Shown here: positions 49,385-58,547 of the stretch, one piece after another | How the letters are laid out: every line of letters begins with the position of its first letter | How positions within the stretch are numbered: the stretch's first letter is position 1 | DNA from: Dickeya dianthicola NCPPB 453 | GTDB lineage: Bacteria > Pseudomonadota > Gammaproteobacteria > Enterobacterales > Enterobacteriaceae | Length of the DNA: 64,000 nucleotides | NCBI RefSeq assembly: GCF_000365305.1 | Contig: NZ_CM001841.1 | Span: forward strand, 3,466,174-3,530,173 | Reading direction: 5' to 3' | The notes under the pieces: generated by a model | Seen by the model: only the letters and a program-made list of their open reading frames with translations | What the model was told of the DNA's origin: nothing | Databases searched by the model: none | Made by a program: the position numbers and the translations under genes

Positions 49385-51069
49385 GACTGGCTTTCCTCAC
49401 AGGGCAAGGTCAAATGGATATGGGTGTAACGGTCAGGCTCGCATTCCACGCTCAGGCCGTAGTCGTTGCCATAACGGCTACGGATGCGTTTATCAACCAG
49501 ATTCATCCCCAGCCCGTTGCAGTTGGGCTGCTGCTGGTACAAACCGGCATTATCCTCAATGTTCAACAGCAGGCGGTCGCCCTGCTGACTGGCGCTGATG
49601 GTGATAACGCCGGTGCCCAGCAGATGCGCCGTACCGTGCTTGATGGCGTTTTCCACCAGCGGCTGTAACGAGAACGCCGGCAACCGCATCAACATCAGCG
49701 CCGGCGGCAGATTAAAACGGATCTGCAACCGCTCCTGAAAACGGGCTTTCTCGATTTGCAGATAGGCGTTCACATGCTCGATTTCATCGGCCAGCGTGAC
49801 GACTTCCTCAGAGCGTTTGAGGTTCTTGCGAAAGAACGTCGACAAGGATTGCACCAGTCGGCCGGCCTGTTCGCTGTCGCGGCGGATCACCGCCAGCAGG
49901 GTGTTGAGCGCGTTAAACAGAAAATGCGGGTTGACCTGCGCATGCAGCAACTTGATTTCCGACTGCGTCAGCAACTGCTTGCTGCGCTCATACTGTCCCG
50001 CCAGGATCTGGGCGGCCAGCAGGCTGGCGATGCCTTCGCCAAACGTGCGATTGATGGAACTGAACAGACGGTTTTTGGCCTCATACAACTTGATGGTGCC
50101 GATCACCTGCTGATTTTCACCGCACAGCGGGATCACCAGTGTTGACCCCAACCGGCAGGTGGACTGCAGCGAGCATTGGTACGGCGTCTCGTTACCGTCG
50201 GCGTACACCACCTCGTTATGCTCGATAGCGCGCCGGGTATGGCCCGAGGCGATAGGCGTTCCCGGCAGATGGTGGTCATCGCCGATGCCGATAAAAGCCA
50301 GCAGCTTCTCACGATCGGTGATCGCCACCGCACCAATATCCATCTCCTGATAGATAACCTGCGCCACCCGCATACTGTTTTCTTCGTTAAACCCCTGATG
50401 CAGGATACCTTCGGTACAGGCGGCGATTTTCAGCGCCCGGGCGGAAAACGCCGAGGTGTATTTTTCAAACATGGCACGCCGGTCCAGCAGGATGCGCATA
50501 AACATCGCCGCGCCAATACTGTTGGTGACGATCATCGGCGCCGCAATGTCCTTAACCAGCTTCAGCGCATCATCAAACGGCCGCGCCAGCGACAAAATAA
50601 TCGCCATTTGCAGCAGTTCCGCGATAAAGGTCACGCCTGCCACGGTAAAAGGGTTAAACAGCCGGTCAACCCGGCCGCGACGCATCAGCAAACGGTGCGC
50701 CATGCCCCCCAGCAGCCCTTCGACGATGGTCGACACCATGCAACTGAATGCCGTCATCCCCCCCAGCGAATAGCGGTGCAACCCGCCGGTCATCCCCACC
50801 AGAATGCCGACACCGGGACCACCCAGCAGCCCGCCCAGTACCGCGCCAATCGCGCGGGTATTGGCAATCGAGTCCTGCACATGTAACCCGAAATAGGTGC
50901 CCATGATGCAGAACATGGAAAACATGGCATAACACAGCAGTTTATGCGGCAACCGAACCGTTACCTGCATCAACGGGATAAACAGCGGTGTTTTACTGAG
51001 CAGATAGGCGATCACCAGGTAGACGCACATCTGCTGGAGCAACAGTAAAACCAGTTTGAATTCATACAT
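49378..51069 (-). CDS. btsS: Sensor histidine kinase BtsS
   Basis: The 563-residue pyruvate-sensing kinase (E. coli 561) starts [19 protein letters not shown]. It has a 5TM-LYT membrane domain (about 1-190), a GAF-like domain (about 220-350) and a LytS-type kinase domain with [18 protein letters not shown] (phospho-acceptor His) and an ATPase region ([20 protein letters not shown]). The ATG at 51069 matches the family; the longer frame is unsupported. Confidence 0.94.
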   Translation of the reverse strand: MYEFKLVLLLLQQMCVYLVIAYLLSKTPLFIPLMQVTVRLPHKLLCYAMFSMFCIMGTYFGLHVQDSIANTRAIGAVLGGLLGGPGVGILVGMTGGLHRYSLGGMTAFSCMVSTIVEGLLGGMAHRLLMRRGRVDRLFNPFTVAGVTFIAELLQMAIILSLARPFDDALKLVKDIAAPMIVTNSIGAAMFMRILLDRRAMFEKYTSAFSARALKIAACTEGILHQGFNEENSMRVAQVIYQEMDIGAVAITDREKLLAFIGIGDDHHLPGTPIASGHTRRAIEHNEVVYADGNETPYQCSLQSTCRLGSTLVIPLCGENQQVIGTIKLYEAKNRLFSSINRTFGEGIASLLAAQILAGQYERSKQLLTQSEIKLLHAQVNPHFLFNALNTLLAVIRRDSEQAGRLVQSLSTFFRKNLKRSEEVVTLADEIEHVNAYLQIEKARFQERLQIRFNLPPALMLMRLPAFSLQPLVENAIKHGTAHLLGTGVITISASQQGDRLLLNIEDNAGLYQQQPNCNGLGMNLVDKRIRSRYGNDYGLSVECEPDRYTHIHLTLPCEESQSC

Positions 51070-51274
51070 GATAGAAACTCGGACGGGGCAAAAAAACCGG
51101 GAACCGGGCGATTCCCTGAGAAGCATACCCTAACACAAACTCGCGACGTTACCTTGATGGGTTTCACTTATTTGTATACTGGCGCAGTCGGTTGCCAGCG
51201 AGGGGTGGCAAATCCCCGCCTCAATCATGGCTCCTGGCTTTTCCACCTACCCCAGCGTCGCCGAACGGCATTGC

Positions 51275-52048
51275 TCAGCGGATTTCATTGACGTACATAA
51301 AGTTCCCCGTGGTGAAACGGTGATGAGCCAGGATCACCGGCCTTGCGCTCTGGTCGAACGAGACTTCGTCAATCACCATAATCGCCTGCGGTGCCTGCAA
51401 CTCCAGCAAACGCAAGTCTTCCTCGTTGGCCAGTTCGGCGGTAATTTGCTCCCGTACTGCCGCCACCCGAATGTCATAACAATCGATCAGAAACCGATAC
51501 AGCAGCGACGGCACCGACTCCTGCGCCGGAAAATCTGGCAGGCGGGCTTCCGGTAGCACCATGGTTTCATGCATCGCGGGTGCATCGTCTATCTTTCGTA
51601 ACCGTTTGAGATAGATAACGCTGTCGCCCGGCTGCAACTGCAGCTTTTCCACTTCCTGCTCCGTCGCCAGCGCCCGATGATAATCCAGCAAGATCGTTTG
51701 CGAATTGAGCAAGCGGCCATCCTTGCCGTGCAGGCGAAAATAGCGGAAGAAATGGCTCAGGTTGTGCAACGGTGCCCATCCGGTCACTACCGTGCCGGTT
51801 TTACGGCGACGCATCAGCATCCCTTCAGCGGTCAGCGCCGCCAGCGCTTTGCGCACCGTCCCCACCGAAACGCCAAAATCGGCCGCCAGCGCGTTCTCAC
51901 TGGGCAGAACCGTACCGGCAGCCAGTTCGCCTACCAGAATCGATTCGCTGATATAGCGTTTCACTACCTCGTAACGTGGGGCACCTTCAAATTCATCAAG
52001 ACGCCCAAAACTCACGGCACCCTGCTCGTCAGATCTTTTCATTATCAT
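51275..52048 (-). CDS. GntR-family regulator with UTRA domain (HutC subfamily)
   Basis: The 257-residue protein has an N-terminal winged helix (about 25-90; LPSENALAADFGVSVGTVRKAL) and a C-terminal UTRA effector domain (about 105-250). It is divergent from the M20-peptide transporter operon and a TATAGA inverted repeat lies between, so it most likely represses that operon and is relieved by its substrate. Two ATGs (52048 and 52042) are possible. Confidence 0.88.
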   Translation of the reverse strand: MIMKRSDEQGAVSFGRLDEFEGAPRYEVVKRYISESILVGELAAGTVLPSENALAADFGVSVGTVRKALAALTAEGMLMRRRKTGTVVTGWAPLHNLSHFFRYFRLHGKDGRLLNSQTILLDYHRALATEQEVEKLQLQPGDSVIYLKRLRKIDDAPAMHETMVLPEARLPDFPAQESVPSLLYRFLIDCYDIRVAAVREQITAELANEEDLRLLELQAPQAIMVIDEVSFDQSARPVILAHHRFTTGNFMYVNEIR

Positions 52049-52086
52049 GAATGATTACCTATTGACCAACTCGCTCACCTGAATTA

Positions 52087-52103
52087 TCTATAAACTATAT
52101 AGA
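52087..52103. promoter_or_regulatory. Probable GntR operator
   Basis: TCTATA (52087-52092) and TATAGA (52098-52103) form a perfect 6-bp inverted repeat with a 5-bp spacer, about 25 bp before the M20 start and 40 bp before the regulator start. Short AT-rich dyads of this size are usual for GntR proteins. Confidence 0.55.
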
Positions 52104-52125
52104 AATACAACCCAGTGAGCACGAC

Positions 52126-53406
52126 ATGAGTGTGACATCCCTTTTTCAGCAGGCGCTGGCTGCCATTGCGAATGATCCAGACGCCATTTTACAGGATATG
52201 AACAGCATGCTGGCGGTGGATACCAGTTTTCCACCCGGCCTGGGCTATGGTGCGTTCGCCGATCTGATGGAGTCACTGCTAACGCCGCTGGGATTCCGCT
52301 TTCAGCGGGTGTCGGTGCCCGAATCCCTCTGGTGTTCGCCGGATGGTAGCGCACGCGGAGAGCGCGTCAACCTGCTGGCGACGCTGCCCGGCGACGCGGC
52401 AGAGAACTGCAACCTCTATTTCCACGTCGATACCGTTCCCCCCGGCGATGGCTGGCATTACCCGCCGCTAGCGCTGAGCCAGGAGGGTGAACGGCTGATC
52501 GGTCGCGGTAGCGCCGATATGAAAGGAACGATTGTCGCCACGCTGGCCGCGCTGCGTGCAGCGCAGAAATACCGCCTCAAACTGCGTTTCAACCCAGTGC
52601 TGTTGTTATGTACCGACGAAGAAGGCGGGTTGTATCCCGGCATTCGCTATCTGGCGGAACAACGGCTTTTTCAAGGTCATATGTTGAGTTTCAACGGCGG
52701 CGCCGCACCGCGCATCTGGGCAGGTTGTTTCGGCAGTCTGGATGTGGTGATCCGCGTGACGGGGCGATCGGGGCATTCCGGCGACTCGGTGGACGGCATC
52801 AACGCCATTGAGGAGAGCCTGCCGCTGATGAACGCCCTGATGGCGCTGAAACGGCAGGTTGAACAACGGACCTCCGCCATGCCGCCGCCGCCCCATTTTG
52901 CCGGCAAACCGCTGACCTCCCGCCTGACACTGGCGGTGGCGCAAGGTGGCAGCAAAGGCTCCACGCTGCCGGAACGTTTTGAGCTGCTGGTCAACCGTCG
53001 CTACGCCCCCGAAGAGTCGTTCGACGCGGTCTGGCAAGAATTGACCGACTGCATCACGCAATCCATGACCTCCTCCGCCGCGCTGAGTACGGAATACCAC
53101 CTGATCGGCCATCTGGCACCGGTCAGCGACCCTACCGGGCCGCACTGGCCGCGCTGGCAACAAGCACTCGGCATGGGGTTTGGTTTTCGCGCCGACGAAT
53201 TCGCCGCCTGGGGTTCCGCCAGCAGTTCCGACATGGGATGGGTACAACAGGCGGGTATTCAGGAAATTCTGTTAGGGGGTCTGGTGCGGCCGGATAACCA
53301 CATTCACGCCGCCAATGAATACACCACGATGTCGGACATCGTCGCTTTATCCCAGTCTATTCTGGCCTATCTGGCCGAGGACTTTTCGCCAACCCAGGGT
53401 CATTAA
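52126..53406 (+). CDS. M20-family metallopeptidase, metal site intact
   Basis: The 426-residue ArgE/DapE-type amidohydrolase shows the full di-zinc set: HVDTVPPGDGW, RGSADMKG (bridging Asp), CTDEEGG (catalytic and metal Glu), SGHSGDSVDG in the dimerisation domain and DNHIHAANEY near the end (C-terminal His). The substrate is probably an acylated amino acid or dipeptide imported by the adjacent ABC transporter. It is the first gene of the operon. Confidence 0.88.
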   Translation: MSVTSLFQQALAAIANDPDAILQDMNSMLAVDTSFPPGLGYGAFADLMESLLTPLGFRFQRVSVPESLWCSPDGSARGERVNLLATLPGDAAENCNLYFHVDTVPPGDGWHYPPLALSQEGERLIGRGSADMKGTIVATLAALRAAQKYRLKLRFNPVLLLCTDEEGGLYPGIRYLAEQRLFQGHMLSFNGGAAPRIWAGCFGSLDVVIRVTGRSGHSGDSVDGINAIEESLPLMNALMALKRQVEQRTSAMPPPPHFAGKPLTSRLTLAVAQGGSKGSTLPERFELLVNRRYAPEESFDAVWQELTDCITQSMTSSAALSTEYHLIGHLAPVSDPTGPHWPRWQQALGMGFGFRADEFAAWGSASSSDMGWVQQAGIQEILLGGLVRPDNHIHAANEYTTMSDIVALSQSILAYLAEDFSPTQGH

Positions 53407-53425
53407 GCAATAAAAAACCAATAAC

Positions 53426-53467
53426 AATTAACAAACAGCAATTAACAAACAGCAATTAGCAAACAGC
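53426..53467. repeat. Three-copy 14-bp tandem repeat
   Basis: AATTAACAAACAGC occurs at 53426, 53440 and 53454 (third copy AATTAGCAAACAGC), between the first M20 gene and the binding-protein gene. Confidence 0.95.
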
Positions 53468-53483
53468 AGAAGAGGAAACCACG

Positions 53484-55082
53484 ATGTGTGCAATGAAAGG
53501 AATAAACAGACGGCAGTTTATTACCCACACCACGCTGATGACTGGCGCAGCCATGCTACCGTGGTCATTCCATGCTAACGCGGCTGACGCCAGCGTCATG
53601 ACGGCGGGAGGTACGCCGCAAAAAGGCGGCACCCTGCGCATCAGCGTCGATCAGGCTATCAATATGCTCAACCCCCAGCAGGCGCGCGTCAACCCCGAGT
53701 ACCTGCTGGCTGAACTGCTCTACAGCGGCCTGACGCGTCTGACACAGGAGATGAAGGCCGAACCGGATTTGGCCGCCAGTTGGCAGCCCAATGCTGACCT
53801 GACGCAGTGGACATTTACCCTGCGCCCCAACCTGAAATTCAGCGACGGCACGCCGTTGACCGCCGAGGATGTCGTCGCCAGCCTCTCAGCCATTCTGGAT
53901 CCCAAAAACGCGTCGCCGGGGATGCGTAACATTGGTCCCATCAAAGAGTTGCATGCCGATGGCAACGACAACGTGGTGATCATCACCCAGGTACCTTACG
54001 CCGACCTGCCCGTGATGCTGGCGTACCCAGACGCCAGAATCGTCCCCGCCGCTATTGCGCAGGGGCAACTGGCTCGGCTATCCAAAGAAGCGCTGGGCGC
54101 TGGCCCCTTCATGCTGTCGTCGTATGAACCAGAACGCAAAATCGTGGTGAAGCGCAACCCGTATTACTACGACCCGAACCGCCCGTATCTGGATGCCGTG
54201 GAGATCGTGGTTTATCCCGACGCTATCGCCGAAAGCTCCGCGCTGATCGCCGGTGATACTGACCTGATGCTGGCGGCACAGCCCAGCGAGTTCAAACGTC
54301 TGTCCGCCGCTTCGGGCATCCAGCCGCTGCGCGTCCCATCGGGCCAGTTCCTCAATATCAACATGGGTTGCGACCAGAAACCTTTTAACGACGTACGGGT
54401 ACGCCAGGCGCTGGCACTGTGCATCGATCGCAAAGCGATGGTCGATTTCGTCGCCGACAGTTACGGCACACCGGGTAACGACACGCCGATCAACGCCTCG
54501 TATCCGTGGTATCGCAACCTGCCGCTGCGCCAACCTGACTACGCCAAGGCCAAAGCGCTGCTGGCAGAAGCCGGTTACCCGGATGGACTCGATTTAACCT
54601 TGATCGCGTCGGATAAACCGGCCTCCCGTACCCAGTTGGGGATCGCGGTACGCGAAATGGCCAAGCCCGCCGGTTTTCGTATCAACGTGCAGACCATGGC
54701 CCACAGTACCTACCTCGATCAGGTGTGGAAGAAAGGCAACTTTTACGTCGGCTTCTACAATATGCAGCCTTCACCGGACGCCGTGTTCTCACTGCTCTAC
54801 ACCTCCGATGCGGCCTGGAACGAAACCCGCTGGAACAATGCCGATTTTGACGCCGCCGTCGCTGGCGCACGCGGCACCACCGACGACGTCAAGCGCCGGG
54901 AGTTCTACGGTAAAGCACAACAGTTGATGCATGAACAGGTGCCGTCGGTCATCCCAGCGTTCTTTAACCTGCTCTCCGCCAGCCGGGATTCCGTGCGCGG
55001 CTATGCGCTGCATCCACGCGCCGCCGTGTTCCGTCTCGACCATGTCTGGCTGACGGCGCAAGCGTCGACACGCCGAAGCTGA
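53484..55082 (+). CDS. Peptide ABC transporter, substrate-binding protein (Tat signal)
   Basis: The 532-residue SBP_bac_5 family protein (DppA/OppA type) delivers peptides or related solutes to the membrane permeases. The N-terminus MCAMKGINRRQFITHTTLM has a twin-arginine motif and is followed by a hydrophobic stretch ending SFHANA, so export is probably by Tat. Family stretches include SDGTPLTAEDVVASL and ALGAGPFMLSSYEPERKIVVKR. It is followed directly by two permeases and a fused ATPase. Confidence 0.9.
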   Translation: MCAMKGINRRQFITHTTLMTGAAMLPWSFHANAADASVMTAGGTPQKGGTLRISVDQAINMLNPQQARVNPEYLLAELLYSGLTRLTQEMKAEPDLAASWQPNADLTQWTFTLRPNLKFSDGTPLTAEDVVASLSAILDPKNASPGMRNIGPIKELHADGNDNVVIITQVPYADLPVMLAYPDARIVPAAIAQGQLARLSKEALGAGPFMLSSYEPERKIVVKRNPYYYDPNRPYLDAVEIVVYPDAIAESSALIAGDTDLMLAAQPSEFKRLSAASGIQPLRVPSGQFLNINMGCDQKPFNDVRVRQALALCIDRKAMVDFVADSYGTPGNDTPINASYPWYRNLPLRQPDYAKAKALLAEAGYPDGLDLTLIASDKPASRTQLGIAVREMAKPAGFRINVQTMAHSTYLDQVWKKGNFYVGFYNMQPSPDAVFSLLYTSDAAWNETRWNNADFDAAVAGARGTTDDVKRREFYGKAQQLMHEQVPSVIPAFFNLLSASRDSVRGYALHPRAAVFRLDHVWLTAQASTRRS

Positions 55083-55096
55083 TCTAAGGAGCGGCC

Positions 55097-56044
55097 GTGA
55101 GCGCAAGCTATCTGTTAAAACGTCTGCTGTTGGTGATCTACACCCTGCTGGTGGTATCCGTACTGGTATTCAGCATTACCCAACTGCTGCCTGCCGACGC
55201 CGCGGTCACCCTGCTCGGCCAGCATGCCACCCCTGAGGCGCTGGCGGCGGTCAGGGCCCGCCTCGGGCTGGACGCCCCTGCCTGGGTGCAATACTGGCAC
55301 TGGCTGGCGGCGGCGTTGCACGGTGATTTCGGCATCTCCATGCGGACCAACCTGCCGGTCGCGCCCACGCTGCTCACCGCCCTATCCCGCTCGCTGTTGC
55401 TGGCGGTGTGTGCCCTGTCGCTGATGCTGCTGGTGGCGCTGCCGCTCGGCGTCTGGGCCGCGGTCCGAAAAGGCAAACTGGCGGACGTGCTGGTCAGCGT
55501 ACTGTCCTACATCGGTATTTCCTTTCCCGAGTTCGTTACCGCCACGCTGATGTTGCTGCTGTTCGCCGATATCTGGCAGTTGTTGCCAGCGACCGGTTAC
55601 GTGCCGCTCAGCGAGAACCTGATTGACGGCGTGCGCCATCTGGTGCTGCCGTCGGCGACGGTGGCGATGATTCTGGTCGCGCATGTCTCACGTATGGTGC
55701 GCTCGGAAATGGTGGATGTGCTGCATACCGACTATATCCGGGCAGCCTGGCTGAAAGGGCTATCGCGCCGCCGTATCCTGTGGCGCCACGCGCTGCGCAA
55801 CGGCCTGTTGCCGACCATCACTATCGTGGCATTGGACGTGGGCTATCTGCTCGGCGGCATCGTGGTGGTGGAAGAGATTTTCGCTATTCCCGGTATCGGC
55901 CGGGAGCTTATCGTCGCGGTGCAGGCGCGCGATCTCCCCACTATTCAGGGCGGTGTGATGATCCTGGCCTCCACCTATGCGGTCGTCAATTTTCTGGCCG
56001 ACCTCGCCTACGCCACGCTAGACCAGCGGATTCACTATGTTTGA
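55097..56044 (+). CDS. Peptide ABC transporter permease, DppB type
   Basis: The 315-residue inner membrane protein has about six hydrophobic segments and the EAA loop KGLSRRRILWRHALRNGLLP. The start is GTG at 55097 with AAGGAG upstream. It overlaps the next permease gene by 8 bp. Confidence 0.9.
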   Translation: MSASYLLKRLLLVIYTLLVVSVLVFSITQLLPADAAVTLLGQHATPEALAAVRARLGLDAPAWVQYWHWLAAALHGDFGISMRTNLPVAPTLLTALSRSLLLAVCALSLMLLVALPLGVWAAVRKGKLADVLVSVLSYIGISFPEFVTATLMLLLFADIWQLLPATGYVPLSENLIDGVRHLVLPSATVAMILVAHVSRMVRSEMVDVLHTDYIRAAWLKGLSRRRILWRHALRNGLLPTITIVALDVGYLLGGIVVVEEIFAIPGIGRELIVAVQARDLPTIQGGVMILASTYAVVNFLADLAYATLDQRIHYV

Positions 56045-56864
56045 CGTACTCAAAAAACTACTGCATACCCCACAAGGGGTCGCCGGGCTTGGCATCCTGC
56101 TACTGGCGCTGATTACCGTGTGCGCGGGCGTTCATCTGGCCCCCGCCGACCCGGAGGCTATCTCCATTCTGGCACGCTATAAAGCGCCCAGCGCCATGCA
56201 CTGGTTCGGCACCGATCAGTTGGGACGCGACATCCTCAGCCGGGTACTGGTCGGTGCCCGCACCACTATTCTTTATTCTCTACTGGCCACCTCACTGGCG
56301 ATGGTGGCAGGCTCGGTTATCGGCACCGCCAGCGCGTATCTGGGCGGCAGGATGGATGAAGGCATCATGCGCACTATGGATGCCGTCATGTCGATCCCCA
56401 GCCTGCTGTTCGCCTTACTGATTGTCAGCACACTAGGGCAGAGTAGCCTGAATGCGGTGCTGGCTATCACCATCGCCTTTGTGCCGGGCATGGTACGCAT
56501 CGCCCGTAGTGTGGCGTTGGCCGCGCGCCAACAGGATTACGTCAATGCCGCCATCGCCCGCGGCGAATCCTCCGGCTATATCATCCTGCGGGAGATGCTG
56601 CCCAATATTGTGGCGCCCATCATTGTGGAATCCACTATTCGCGTGTCGTTCGCCATTATGCTGTTCGCCACCCTGAGCTTCCTCGGACTGGGCGCACAAC
56701 CGCCACAACCGGAATGGGGGCTGATGGTATCCGAAGCCCGCGCCTACTTCTTTAACGCTCCCTGGATGATGCTGATCCCTGGGCTTGCGATCGCCATCGT
56801 CGCTATCGGTTTCAACCTGCTTGGCGATGGGCTACGCGACGTTCTGAATCCGAGGAGTCACTGA
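56037..56864 (+). CDS. Peptide ABC transporter permease, DppC type
   Basis: The 275-residue permease has the N-terminal ABC-transporter leader segment and EAA loop AIARGESSGYIILREMLPN, with HWFGTDQLGRDILSRVLVGAR typical of DppC/OppC. Its start overlaps the previous gene and its TGA shares one base with the ATG of the ATPase gene. Confidence 0.9.
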   Translation: MFDVLKKLLHTPQGVAGLGILLLALITVCAGVHLAPADPEAISILARYKAPSAMHWFGTDQLGRDILSRVLVGARTTILYSLLATSLAMVAGSVIGTASAYLGGRMDEGIMRTMDAVMSIPSLLFALLIVSTLGQSSLNAVLAITIAFVPGMVRIARSVALAARQQDYVNAAIARGESSGYIILREMLPNIVAPIIVESTIRVSFAIMLFATLSFLGLGAQPPQPEWGLMVSEARAYFFNAPWMMLIPGLAIAIVAIGFNLLGDGLRDVLNPRSH

Positions 56865-58540
56865 TGGACAAGCACGACGCCATCCTGACGACAACCTCCA
56901 CACCCGTGCTGGCGGTTAAAGATTACAGTCTGGACTACACGCTGCCGGACGGTTCTCACCTGCCGGTACTGCGGGACATTACCCTGCACGTAAACCGCGG
57001 CGACGTGGTAGGGCTGGTGGGGGAATCCGGCTCCGGCAAAACCACCCTCGGCTGGGCCATTATGCGCTGGCTCGCCAGCAATGCACGGGAACGTACCGGC
57101 GAGATTCACCTCGGCGGTTTAAATCTGCGCACGTTGGCGACGGACAAACTGCACGCGCTGCGCGGCGGAAAACTGGGGATGATTTTTCAGGATCCCAGCG
57201 CCTCGCTTAACCCAACCCTGACGCTGGGGGAACAGGTGACGGAGGTGCTGCGCCGTCACCGTCGCCTCAATGCCCGGGAAGCGCAGGAATACGCCGAAAC
57301 TCTGCTGCGCGATGTTGACCTGAAACATCCGGCGCTGATGATGCAGCGCTACCCACACCAGGTTTCCGGCGGCGAAAAGCAGCGCATCCTGATCGCCACC
57401 GCCTTCGCCTGTCAGCCAGACTGCCTCATCTTCGACGAACCGACCACCGCACTGGACGTGATAAGCTCGGCACAGATACTGGCGTTGTTTGAACGACTGC
57501 GGGAAGAAACCGGCGTGGCGGCGTTGTATATCTCTCACGATCTGGCACTGGTCTCTCGTGTTACCGATAGCGTCTGTGTGCTGGAAAAAGGCCGTATCGT
57601 TGAACAGGCGGACGCCAGGGCGTTGTTCAGTACGCCACAGCACGCCTACACCCGTCGGCTGATCGCCGCCGTGCCCAATCCCGCCGTGCGTTTGCTGGAT
57701 GAAACCACGCCGTCCCCCCACCCTTTACTCACCCTGAGTGACATCACCATCCAGTACGGTCACCACCGGTTGCTGGACAAACTGCTCAAGCGTCAGTCCC
57801 ATCAAACCCGCGCCGCCAACGCGGTATCGCTCACCGTGCATGAAGGTGAGATTCTGGGGATCGTCGGTGAGTCGGGCTCCGGCAAGTCGACGCTGGCCAA
57901 AGCCATCACCGGTCTGGTGCCGTTTAGCGGCGAACTGGATTTTCGCGGTTACACCCTGCCTGGCCGTTCGCAGATGGATAAGGACTATCGCCGTCGGGTG
58001 CAAATGATCTTCCAGCACCCGGACGCATCGCTTAATCCGCGTATGCGTATCGGCGACATTATCGCCCGCCCACTGCGGCTGTATGGTCTGCCCAACGGCG
58101 AAACCGAAACACAGGCCGTCGCCAGACTGCTGGAGGAAGTACGCCTGCCGGCGTCGATGGCGTCGCGCTATCCCCATGAACTGTCAGGTGGACAAAAACA
58201 GCGGGTGGCGATCGCCCGCGCCTTCGCCCACCCGCCAGAACTGGTGATTTGCGACGAGATCACCGCCGCATTGGACGTCTCGGTGCAAGCGACCGTGATA
58301 GAACTGCTACTGGAACTGCGGCGACGCTACGGCACCGCCTACCTGTTCATTACCCACGATCTTAACCTGATCCAGCAGGTAGCCCATCGTATCGCGGTGA
58401 TGTATCGCGGCGACGTGCTGGAGATCCTGCCGGGCCATGCCATGACGGAGCAGGCGCAGCATCCTTACACCCAAGCCTTGCTGTCTGCTATCCCGACGCC
58501 CGGTGCTCTATCACCTGCCCCACACTCATACACAGAATGA
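56864..58540 (+). CDS. Peptide ABC transporter, fused two-domain ATP-binding protein
   Basis: The 558-residue protein joins DppD- and DppF-like ATPases. Domain 1 has GESGSGKTT (about 52-60), VSGGEKQRI and IFDEPTTALD. Domain 2 has GESGSGKST (about 335-343), LSGGQKQRV and CDEITAALD, with proline replaced by isoleucine in the Walker B motif. Both have the C-terminal oligopeptide extension (HAYTRRLI, HPYTQALL). Start and stop are tightly packed with neighbours, so it is part of one operon. Confidence 0.91.
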   Translation: MDKHDAILTTTSTPVLAVKDYSLDYTLPDGSHLPVLRDITLHVNRGDVVGLVGESGSGKTTLGWAIMRWLASNARERTGEIHLGGLNLRTLATDKLHALRGGKLGMIFQDPSASLNPTLTLGEQVTEVLRRHRRLNAREAQEYAETLLRDVDLKHPALMMQRYPHQVSGGEKQRILIATAFACQPDCLIFDEPTTALDVISSAQILALFERLREETGVAALYISHDLALVSRVTDSVCVLEKGRIVEQADARALFSTPQHAYTRRLIAAVPNPAVRLLDETTPSPHPLLTLSDITIQYGHHRLLDKLLKRQSHQTRAANAVSLTVHEGEILGIVGESGSGKSTLAKAITGLVPFSGELDFRGYTLPGRSQMDKDYRRRVQMIFQHPDASLNPRMRIGDIIARPLRLYGLPNGETETQAVARLLEEVRLPASMASRYPHELSGGQKQRVAIARAFAHPPELVICDEITAALDVSVQATVIELLLELRRRYGTAYLFITHDLNLIQQVAHRIAVMYRGDVLEILPGHAMTEQAQHPYTQALLSAIPTPGALSPAPHSYTE

Positions 58541-58547
58541 AACCATC

